In this document: one piece after another, positions 52,902 to 59,941 of the stretch | Layout: every line of letters starts with the position of its first letter | How positions within the stretch are numbered: position 1 is the first letter of the stretch | From: Glaciecola sp964195425 | Lineage (GTDB): Bacteria > Pseudomonadota > Gammaproteobacteria > Enterobacterales > Alteromonadaceae | Length of the DNA: 64,000 bases | Direction of reading: 5' to 3' | NCBI GenBank assembly: GCA_964195425.1 | Contig: CAXMOM010000027.1 | Location: 1 to 64,000 of the forward strand | Made by a program: the position numbers and the translations under genes | Notes under the pieces: generated by a model | Databases searched by the model: none | What the model was told of the DNA's origin: nothing | The model's input: only the letters and a program-made list of their open reading frames with translations

Positions 52902-53882
52902 TTAGTAACGGATTGTTCCTTGCAGGAAACATTTTTCTTTACCAACAAGCTTAGGGCGTAAGGCGAAATCCACAGTGTTTGGCTCGCTTAACTGGCTTTT
53001 CAATATCGCCTGTCCAGGTAAAGCAATCGCTTGTTTAAATACAGTATCAATTTCAAATTCACCCTGACAAAACCTATAGGTATTGGCAAGGAGCGACACC
53101 ATTAGCGCTTTTGAAAACATCCCGTGAGCAATGGCTTTTTTGAAACCAAAAAATTTAGCGCATATTGCATGCAAATGGATAGGATTGTAGTCGCCTGATA
53201 TTTTAGCGTATTTACGACCAATATTAGGAGCAAAGTTCAGGTTCTCGATTGTTGAAGCACTGTCACTAAGCGCATCGTTAGTAATGATATCTGAGCCCGC
53301 GTCTATACATACATTGGTATTTTCACTTGCCTTAACAATCCAATTAGGCGCTTGTTTGTCCTCAATCTGTGATGCTCTGTTGGTATCAGTATGCTTTACT
53401 CGAGCCAAATAAAAACTTGTTGCCTTTACCTCTGCTCTAGCAGAACTTAAAACAGACTCGCTATTTGCTGTCGTAATGACTTCGAACAGCCACCCTTTTT
53501 TATGAAAGTAAATATTGCCAAAATACGTTCGCAAATGAAGTTGCTCACTTTGGCTAGGAAGTCGATTCACGCTTATTTGATTAGCAACATGCACCATACC
53601 CATTGGGGAGAAAGGAAAGTATTTGTTTACCATCATCTCTAATTGCAAAGGCAAGGATAAGGTTTGGACATAATTGGGGTGAACAAACGTTGCCAATGCG
53701 GGTTGCCATTTAGTTAGCGCGTTGTAAGCATCGCAATGCTGCGGATGAATAGAGATCTTTCGCTCACAGGCAATATCGGGCATAAGCACAGCACTGCCAG
53801 ATGCGTCTTGTTGCATACTCACAAAGGGTTTATGAGTAAGCGCTTTGGCATATAGCGTTAGCATTTTATGATTCATATTCAT
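52902..53882 (-). CDS. MaoC-like (hot-dog fold) dehydratase
   Basis: A 326-aa protein whose C-terminal part (about 200-290) is a MaoC hydratase domain with the motif YAKISGDYNPIHLH and IAHGM, holding the catalytic Asp and His. The N-terminal half is probably a second, diverged hot-dog domain. It may hydrate an enoyl thioester or act as a fatty-acid dehydratase; the substrate is unknown. The ATG at 53882 overlaps the ygfX stop (TAATG); the frame extends nine codons further. Confidence 0.8.
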   Translation of the reverse strand: MNMNHKMLTLYAKALTHKPFVSMQQDASGSAVLMPDIACERKISIHPQHCDAYNALTKWQPALATFVHPNYVQTLSLPLQLEMMVNKYFPFSPMGMVHVANQISVNRLPSQSEQLHLRTYFGNIYFHKKGWLFEVITTANSESVLSSARAEVKATSFYLARVKHTDTNRASQIEDKQAPNWIVKASENTNVCIDAGSDIITNDALSDSASTIENLNFAPNIGRKYAKISGDYNPIHLHAICAKFFGFKKAIAHGMFSKALMVSLLANTYRFCQGEFEIDTVFKQAIALPGQAILKSQLSEPNTVDFALRPKLVGKEKCFLQGTIRY

Positions 53883-54340
53883 TATGTTTGCCAAATAAGG
53901 TGTCGGCATACACTTTTATAGTGCGACGAACACATAAGAAACTTGGGAATGAATACCCACTGCACTTTTGCTCGTCTAAATAAGCTCGAACACTTTTTCT
54001 CTGGCATTTCTTTAAATGCTAGCCAAAATCCGAATTGACTATACCGCGAGCGCCTTTCGCACAAAACCGCTAGAGATTGATGCTCGCCTCCTACTTTTTG
54101 TATGCCCATACATTTACCAGGGTAGGCCTCATTTAAAACAAAGTGCGTAATAACATGCTGTTTAGGCCAGTTAATTATAAGCCCGCATAAACTCACTAAT
54201 CCAAGCAATCCAATATAGCTAACAAATGGCAAACCGTATTCGCTTACTATCGCGGTACACGCTATCGTTAAAAAAAAGCACACGGTGTTACAACGATTAA
54301 CAAATCGCTGCGATGGACCAAGATCTATTATACTAGACAC
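53882..54340 (-). CDS. ygfX: YgfX-like inner membrane protein
   Basis: A 152-aa protein with a basic start, two adjacent hydrophobic segments (about 20-36 and 41-58) and a soluble C-terminal part rich in Cys and aromatic residues. The position directly after sdhE matches ygfX/cptA of E. coli, described both as a membrane partner of SdhE and as a toxin acting on MreB/FtsZ. Sequence similarity is weak; the call rests on topology and context. Confidence 0.65.
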   Translation of the reverse strand: MSSIIDLGPSQRFVNRCNTVCFFLTIACTAIVSEYGLPFVSYIGLLGLVSLCGLIINWPKQHVITHFVLNEAYPGKCMGIQKVGGEHQSLAVLCERRSRYSQFGFWLAFKEMPEKKCSSLFRRAKVQWVFIPKFLMCSSHYKSVCRHLIWQT

Positions 54341-54368
54341 AAATCAGGCTACTTGTTATTGCAACAGT

Positions 54369-54641
54369 TTATTCAGCTTTAATCTTCACCCGGTCTAGCA
54401 CTATGGAGACCATTTCAGCTAAGTCTGGGTCAACGCATTTTTGGTGGCCCATAAACCATGCAAACAAGTCCGGGTCATCGCAGGTTAATAAACGCTCTAG
54501 GGTTTCTTGCTGTTGAAAATTGAGTGAATCAAATGCTTGATCAACAAAAGGTAATAAAAGTACATCAAGTTCAAGCATGCCTCTTCTGCATGCCCATCTT
54601 AATCGCGCTAATCGTTTAGCTTCAAATACATTGGCGTCCAA
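54369..54641 (-). CDS. sdhE: FAD assembly factor SdhE
   Basis: A 90-aa protein of the SdhE/YgfY family that helps attach FAD to succinate dehydrogenase. It contains the RGMLELD motif (near 20-26, with the essential RG) and the CDDPDLF segment. The start is TTG with AAGGA about 8-10 nt upstream; no ATG is suitable. It is divergent from ygfZ, an arrangement shared with E. coli. Confidence 0.9.
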   Translation of the reverse strand: MDANVFEAKRLARLRWACRRGMLELDVLLLPFVDQAFDSLNFQQQETLERLLTCDDPDLFAWFMGHQKCVDPDLAEMVSIVLDRVKIKAE

Positions 54642-54832
54642 TACTGCTTCCTTTTTACTAATTTTTAATGTCGATAGGATAACATTAAGATAAGCCCCAA
54701 AAAACTGATCTTGTAATAATTGTTACTTTCGCAAGTAAATCTTCGTGCTGCTATTGTAAATTGACCAATAAGCCCATAAATTCAACTCCTAATATAAATA
54801 TTATATCTACATTTTTTACAGGAGCATGCAAT

Positions 54833-55816
54833 TTGGCTACTCATTCATTCATGGCAGCACTAGATGACCTAAGCATAATTAGAGTCGCAGGCGAGCAGCG
54901 CTTTGATTATTTACATGGTCAAATAACAGTAGCCACAAAAGATTTCAACAGCGCAAACGCAAAACTTGCTGCGCACTGTGACTTTAAAGGAAAAATGTTT
55001 GCTGCCATGATGGTAAGCGAATTCAATGATGCCTTTCTATTGTGCATGCATAAAGAGTCAGCTATTGAAAGCCAAGCACAGTTGAAAAAATATGGAGTAT
55101 TCTCAAAAGTAGATATAGAAATAAGCGAACAACTATATCCAGTAGGCATTGCTGGAGAGCAAAATATTAAGCACCTAAAAGTGTTGTTTCCGACATTAAG
55201 CAACGATGCTATGCGCATAACAGATAATGAATTCGGACAAGCAATCTGTTTTAACGACAATAGTTTACGGTATTTATGCTACTTAACCGAAAAAGGCAAG
55301 CACAGACTTCTGGACATAAGCGACACAACAACTTTTTACGCATGTGGAACATGGAACATGTTGGAAATTGAAGCCGGTATCGCCAACATACAAGAAGCCA
55401 CTGTTGGCCAATTTGTCCCGCAAATGCTGAATTTTCAAAGCATACAGGCAATCGACTTTGACAAAGGTTGCTACATGGGGCAAGAGGTCGTAGCCAGAAC
55501 CAAATTTTTAGGTAAAAACAAACGAGCTACTTTTTTACTATCCGGTATGATTCCTAACGGCTTAGTCGTTAATGCCGGTGATAACATAGAAATGCAGATA
55601 GGCGAAAGCTGGCGGCGCGGCGGTGTTATTGTGCGCGCTGCAATTAGTAAAAGCACTTTACATACAGAGGCTGAAGAAGGTGCCGGAAGTAACAACAACG
55701 AGTTAAAGATACTTGCTGTTATGCCAAATGACACCGCACCAGACACTGTGATACGTTTAAAAAATACTGATATCACACTCACTTTGCAGCCATTACCATA
55801 CGAATTAACAGTCTAG
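54833..55816 (+). CDS. ygfZ: folate-binding iron-sulfur repair protein YgfZ
   Basis: A 327-aa GcvT-like protein needed for some iron-sulfur enzymes. The signature KGCYMGQEVVAR (Cys near 220) is intact, with LAAHCDFKGKM near 40-50. The frame opens at a TTG at 54761, but the TTG at 54833 has a strong SD (AGGAG, 8 nt) and gives the E. coli length. The same SD also precedes an out-of-frame ATG (54826) reading only 13 codons, so initiation here may be regulated or shared. Confidence 0.9.
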   Translation: MATHSFMAALDDLSIIRVAGEQRFDYLHGQITVATKDFNSANAKLAAHCDFKGKMFAAMMVSEFNDAFLLCMHKESAIESQAQLKKYGVFSKVDIEISEQLYPVGIAGEQNIKHLKVLFPTLSNDAMRITDNEFGQAICFNDNSLRYLCYLTEKGKHRLLDISDTTTFYACGTWNMLEIEAGIANIQEATVGQFVPQMLNFQSIQAIDFDKGCYMGQEVVARTKFLGKNKRATFLLSGMIPNGLVVNAGDNIEMQIGESWRRGGVIVRAAISKSTLHTEAEEGAGSNNNELKILAVMPNDTAPDTVIRLKNTDITLTLQPLPYELTV

Positions 55817-55869
55817 TGTTGGTTCGATAAACTTACCATTTTCATATTCACTTGAGGAGAAAGATACTT

Positions 55870-56355
55870 ATGCTAATTGCCGACAATCACGTAATCACCC
55901 TGCATTACGCTGTTAAAACACAAAACGGTGATCTTATTGATGAATCAAAATCATCCGAGCCACTTGCTTTTATCCAAGGCTCGCATTTTATGATTGCCGG
56001 TCTTGAGGACGCTTTATACGGAAAGCAGAAAGGCGAAAAATTTGAAATCACCATTGAGCCTGAAGAAGCTTATGGGCATAGGCAAGATCAACTCGTACAA
56101 GAAGTACCCGCTAACATGTTTGAAGGCATGGAGATAGAAGTTGGTATGAGTTTCAGAGCCACCACTGACCAAGGTGAGCAATCTGTTATTATTATCGACA
56201 AAGACGATAATCAAGTCACCGTAGACGGTAATCATCCTCTTTCAGGCATGACCCTGATGTTTGATGTAAGTATTGAAGATGTGCGAGAAGCAACTGCCGA
56301 TGAAATTGACCATGGACATGTCCATGGTGCTGGTGGATGTGGGCATTCACATTAG
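55870..56355 (+). CDS. slyD: FKBP-type peptidyl-prolyl isomerase SlyD
   Basis: A 161-aa prolyl isomerase and chaperone with nickel-binding tail. The FKBP domain wraps around an inserted IF domain (about 65-130), and the C-terminus is His-rich (DHGHVHGAGGCGHSH), shorter than in E. coli. The ATG at 55870 has GAGGAG about 9-12 nt upstream; a TTG six codons earlier lies on the SD. It is convergent with glnB. Confidence 0.92.
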   Translation: MLIADNHVITLHYAVKTQNGDLIDESKSSEPLAFIQGSHFMIAGLEDALYGKQKGEKFEITIEPEEAYGHRQDQLVQEVPANMFEGMEIEVGMSFRATTDQGEQSVIIIDKDDNQVTVDGNHPLSGMTLMFDVSIEDVREATADEIDHGHVHGAGGCGHSH

Positions 56356-56365
56356 TTAAATATAT

Positions 56366-56413
56366 AAAAAAAGGGGCGTAGCACTATTGAAATAGTTACT
56401 ACGCCCCTTTTTT
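56366..56413. terminator. bidirectional terminator between slyD and glnB
   Basis: AAAAAAAGGGGCGTAG pairs with CTACGCCCCTTTTTT; an inner 5-bp stem ACTAT/ATAGT closes a 4-nt loop. Runs of A on the left and T on the right allow termination for both convergent genes. Confidence 0.9.
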
Positions 56414-56430
56414 ATGTCGCTATATTTACG

Positions 56431-56772
56431 CTAACTTAGAGCATCCCCACCCTCTTCGCCGGTGCGAATTCTAATGGCTCGCTGTACGTCATAAACGAAA
56501 ATTTTGCCGTCGCCAATCTTTCCCGTTTTTGCTACTTCAATAATGCTTTCTACTACTAAGTCGACAATATCATCGTTAACGACCACTTCAACTTTTACCT
56601 TCGGTAAAAAATCTACCTGATATTCTGCGCCCCTATATAGTTCCTGATGGCCTTTTTGCCGTCCAAAGCCTTTCACCTCAGTAATTGTCAAACCAGATAC
56701 ACCAGCTCCTGCTAGTGCCTCTCTAACATCATCAAGTTTAAAAGGTTTAATTATGGCTTCTATTTTTTTCAT
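56431..56772 (-). CDS. glnB: nitrogen regulatory protein P-II
   Basis: A 113-aa PII signal protein sensing 2-oxoglutarate and, through GlnD, glutamine. The T-loop carries Tyr51 in YRGAEYQVDF, the uridylylation site, and the C-loop VYDVQRAIRIRTGEEG is intact. It follows nadE at 6 bp, so both are probably in one transcript, linking nitrogen status with the ammonia-using NAD synthetase. GlnB rather than GlnK is chosen because no amtB is adjacent. Confidence 0.93.
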   Translation of the reverse strand: MKKIEAIIKPFKLDDVREALAGAGVSGLTITEVKGFGRQKGHQELYRGAEYQVDFLPKVKVEVVVNDDIVDLVVESIIEVAKTGKIGDGKIFVYDVQRAIRIRTGEEGGDALS

Positions 56773-56778
56773 AGTAGG

Positions 56779-57633
56779 TTACTCATTATCGTAAATAGTA
56801 GGAATAGGCACACGCTTGTGTTGTGTTTTGGTATAAATCTGTATTAAACGCTCATCACTAGCGCTGTCTTGGCTCTTACCTTCTAAAAAATCATCAATTT
56901 GATCGTACGTAAGACCAAGCGTAGCTTCATCGGCTAGCTGCGGTTGTAAGGTTTCTAAATCGGCTGTGGGTGCTTTTGTAATAATATTATCAGGTGCACC
57001 TAAATAACTCGCTATTTGTCTAACCTGACGTTTGCTTAAACCAAACAACGGCGCCAAATCACAAGCTCCATCCCCAAATTTTGTATAAAAACCTGTTATA
57101 TTCTCAGCTGAATGGTCGGTGCCCAATACAAGGCCTTTGGTCAAACCAGCAATATCATATTGAATAGCCATGCGTGTTCGCGCTTTTGCGTTACCCTTAA
57201 CAAAATCATCGAGGTAGCTACTAATCTCAGCGCTGTCAAAATCATTCGCGGTGACCAATGCGTTTATCGCTGACTGATGAATTGCATCAGCGCCCGCTTT
57301 AACATTAGCAGTTATCGCTAAGCTTGGCGATATAAAATCGATGCTGGCCTGCGCATCCGCCTCGTCGGCCTGGCTTGCATAAGGTAATCTGACCGCAATA
57401 AAACGATATTGATCAGACTGCACAGCGGCATCCTTGTTCAAAGCACCAACAGCCAATTGCGCTAGACGACCCAGAGTACAAGAATCTATACCGCCACTAA
57501 TGCCCAGCACTAAGGACTGCATACCCGAACTGAGCAACTGGTGTTTAATGAAATTAACACGACGTTTCACCTCAAATTCAAGGTCTATAGCAGGTAACAC
57601 ACGCATTTCATCAATAATGGTTTGTTTTATCAT
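56779..57633 (-). CDS. nadE: ammonia-dependent NAD+ synthetase
   Basis: A 284-aa N-type ATP pyrophosphatase that amidates nicotinic acid adenine dinucleotide to NAD+. The P-loop SGGIDS is at 46-51; there is no glutaminase domain, so free ammonia is the nitrogen donor. Length is close to E. coli NadE (275). It is the first gene of nadE-glnB. nadB, the first NAD synthesis gene, lies 4 kb away. Confidence 0.95.
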   Translation of the reverse strand: MIKQTIIDEMRVLPAIDLEFEVKRRVNFIKHQLLSSGMQSLVLGISGGIDSCTLGRLAQLAVGALNKDAAVQSDQYRFIAVRLPYASQADEADAQASIDFISPSLAITANVKAGADAIHQSAINALVTANDFDSAEISSYLDDFVKGNAKARTRMAIQYDIAGLTKGLVLGTDHSAENITGFYTKFGDGACDLAPLFGLSKRQVRQIASYLGAPDNIITKAPTADLETLQPQLADEATLGLTYDQIDDFLEGKSQDSASDERLIQIYTKTQHKRVPIPTIYDNE

Positions 57634-57730
57634 TACAGGCTCCGTTTGATATTTATCTAGTATGGTCGATATAAAGTAAATGGAGGATTTTTATACTGCG
57701 CCTGCTACAAGGTATGATATTTAACAAGTG

Positions 57731-57750
57731 TCGGTATACATGTATACCGA
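57731..57750. promoter_or_regulatory. 20-bp perfect palindrome upstream of fimT-like gene
   Basis: TCGGTATACA is followed directly by its reverse complement TGTATACCGA. It lies 53 bp before the GTG start of the first pseudopilin gene and just ahead of an AT-rich TATATAG stretch. The symmetry suggests an operator for a dimeric regulator; the regulator is not recognised. Confidence 0.5.
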
Positions 57751-57802
57751 TTCAGTAGCCCTCTTGCTATATAGTTTACCTGTATTAATTAGGAGTAGTG
57801 AA

Positions 57803-58453
57803 GTGAAATTTGGTGAGAGAGAGTGTAATGCGTTAAGAAAGAGTGACAGCAAGTCGCTCAAAAGTTTTCGCGGACGAAAAAAAGCTTATCACAAAAGGCT
57901 TGGTAAACCCTTTACCGAAAAAGGCATGACACTAATAGAAATGTTAGTTGCCCTCGCAGTCGTTGCCATTGTACTGACTGTTGTTGCTCCAAATGTACAA
58001 ACTATTCTTTCCAAAAATCGAACAACTTCAGAAATTAACGAGTTAAGTGCAGTAATTCAATTTGCTCGCTTCACAGCAATTGACCAAACTAGCACGGCTG
58101 TAATATGTCCATCGACCAATTATGCAAGCTGCAGTACAGACTGGAATCAAGCTAAAATAGTCTTTATTGATAGCAATGGCAACAACACCCGAGATACTGC
58201 AGAGCCGCTTCTTATGAGCACCACTGCTATAGCCAGCACTAACACTATGACAGGACCTGCTGTAGCAATTTCATTTTTAGATTCAGGTGTTGCAAATGCC
58301 AGTACTAGCATTAAGGTGTGTCCCAACACTAACGTAGTTGAATTGGCTCGCTCGATTAATATCAATGCCCAAGGCCGAGTAAGAGTAAGTATAGACAGCG
58401 ATAAAAACGATATCTTCGAAGATACCGACGGCAACGAGCTTAGCTGTAGTTAA
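57803..58453 (+). CDS. fimT: FimT/GspH-like minor pseudopilin with long leader
   Basis: A 216-aa type IV pilin-like protein. The prepilin peptidase site is EKG/MTLIEM with Glu at +5, followed by a 20-residue hydrophobic helix and a GspH domain. The GTG start has AGGAG 7 nt upstream. This leaves a 41-residue, strongly basic leader before the cleavage site; type IVa leaders are usually 6-13 residues. No ATG, GTG or TTG lies between. The mature part shares ICPST...TDW and IDSNGNNTRD...EPLL with the next gene. It probably belongs to the priming minor pilins. Confidence 0.8.
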   Translation: MKFGERECNALRKSDSKSLKSFRGRKKAYHKRLGKPFTEKGMTLIEMLVALAVVAIVLTVVAPNVQTILSKNRTTSEINELSAVIQFARFTAIDQTSTAVICPSTNYASCSTDWNQAKIVFIDSNGNNTRDTAEPLLMSTTAIASTNTMTGPAVAISFLDSGVANASTSIKVCPNTNVVELARSININAQGRVRVSIDSDKNDIFEDTDGNELSCS

Positions 58454-58539
58454 TTTCCATTCTAAAGTTCAGTATTTTTATTCTAGTCACCATGTAAGCT
58501 TTACCCCATATAACAAACAATATGAGATAATGCTTACAA

Positions 58540-59112
58540 ATGTCACTGAAACCAATAAAAACTGCGTACGCTAGCGGTTTCACAATGCTTGAGTTGCTTG
58601 TGAGCATAGCCACTTTATATGTCGTTTTAGGATTTGCCGCACCAAGCGCAAAAAGAATTATCGATGTTCATAGAATTGCCGCTGATGTAAACCATACCAA
58701 TGCAATGATCAGATACGCCAGAACACTTGCAATCAGCCAATATCAAACTACCAAGATATGTCCTGCATCCGACCATGCCACTTGCACAACAGACTGGGAC
58801 AAGTCACTTATTGTTTTTGTTGATATGAATAGCAACAACCTTCGCGACATTGATGAACCCTTACTAGCAGCGAGCTCGGCGCTGTCTAAGCAACATAAAA
58901 TAAAAGGCCCAAGATCACCCATACAATTTTATGAAAACGGCGAAAATGCTTCCCCGGCAAGTTTAACTATATGCCCCAAATCCAATGATAACACCCTAGC
59001 AAGAGCCTTGTTCGTAAGCCTACAAGGACGCATTAGACTGAGTATTGATCACAACCAAGACGGTATTCACGAACGTATTGAAAATGTAAATTTAGTCTGT
59101 ACGTCATTCTAG
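58540..59112 (+). CDS. second FimT/GspH-like minor pseudopilin
   Basis: A 190-aa paralogue of the gene before it. The leader has the usual length (13 residues, ending ASG) before FTMLELL, with Glu at +5. The domain repeats the upstream pattern: ICPASDHATCTTDW, VDMNSNNLRDIDEPLL and an ICPKSNDNTLAR-type segment. Two Cys pairs are shared between the two proteins and may form disulfides. It probably acts with FimT, PilE and PilY1 in pilus initiation. There are 86 bp between the two genes. Confidence 0.82.
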   Translation: MSLKPIKTAYASGFTMLELLVSIATLYVVLGFAAPSAKRIIDVHRIAADVNHTNAMIRYARTLAISQYQTTKICPASDHATCTTDWDKSLIVFVDMNSNNLRDIDEPLLAASSALSKQHKIKGPRSPIQFYENGENASPASLTICPKSNDNTLARALFVSLQGRIRLSIDHNQDGIHERIENVNLVCTSF

Positions 59113-59225
59113 GGTTTCAATCAATAACTTAATACGGTATTGAATTACCAAGCGGCGTTTTGACAAAGGGGAGTTACCTTGTGCTTTATTTGAGGATTTA
59201 CCGTTGTAACGTAATAAGCTTCAGC

Positions 59226-59264
59226 GCCTGCTTGACTCTCCATCGATTGGAGACTCGCACAGGC
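59226..59264. other. two-part hairpin between convergent pilin genes
   Basis: GCCTG (59226-59230) pairs with CAGGC (59260-59264); inside, TCTCCA (59237-59242) pairs with TGGAGA (59248-59253) around TCGAT. It lies in the 252-bp stretch between the second fimT-like gene and pilE, followed on the + strand by ATTTAAAAAAA. It may act as a terminator; the rest of the stretch shows nothing clear. Confidence 0.35.
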
Positions 59265-59364
59265 ATTTAAAAAAATCAAATATCTCTGAATTACGAACGA
59301 TGGTTTGACCCATCAGGCCTTTAAGTGCAAAAACAATAAGGCTTAATAAACGTGGTAATGCACT

Positions 59365-59832
59365 TTAACAATTCCAACAAAATTCACCCGACTCGAGCGT
59401 TCCGTCTGCATCTACGTCCCATCCTTTGCGCCCATCACTATACAAATAAAGATCGCCTGTACCAGCGACAGACGAACCTACGACAGGAACCGCCTTTAAC
59501 AAGTAAGCTTGTCCATTTGTACTCACGCTATCTATAGAAAGTGTATACTTTTGATTACCAGAGAGTTCTGACGCTGGTGAATAGGCAGCAAATATGGCGG
59601 GTGCACCAATATCGGCGTTAGCTACCGCTGCGCCTCCATAGGTGAAGTTAGATGCACTATGACGCTCCATTGCACTGGCAAACGCCATTAAGTCAGCTTG
59701 CGCTGCCCCACGAGCACTGCTAGCAACCATGCCGTGATAGCTAGGATATGCAACAGCAGAAATAATACTTATTATTGCCACTACAATCATCAATTCTATT
59801 AACGTAAAACCTTTGGATTGTTCAACGAGCAT
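59365..59832 (-). CDS. pilE: PilE-like minor pilin
   Basis: A 155-aa type IV pilin-like protein with a short leader (MLVEQSKG) and FTLIELMIVVAIISI at the mature end. The C-terminus finishes GEFCWNC, two Cys only two residues apart, with a DVDADGTLESGE segment that resembles a calcium loop. SD GAGGA precedes the ATG. It follows pilY1 on the same strand, as in the usual pilY1-pilE order. Confidence 0.88.
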   Translation of the reverse strand: MLVEQSKGFTLIELMIVVAIISIISAVAYPSYHGMVASSARGAAQADLMAFASAMERHSASNFTYGGAAVANADIGAPAIFAAYSPASELSGNQKYTLSIDSVSTNGQAYLLKAVPVVGSSVAGTGDLYLYSDGRKGWDVDADGTLESGEFCWNC

Positions 59833-59941
59833 TGGGTGTTCCTCAAATTTATAAAAACGAATGGCCTAATTGCTTAAGTACTTAGTTACCTGAGTCCCTA
59901 GATAACTAAGTCGATCGCCAAGTTAGCGGTCAATCTCAAAG

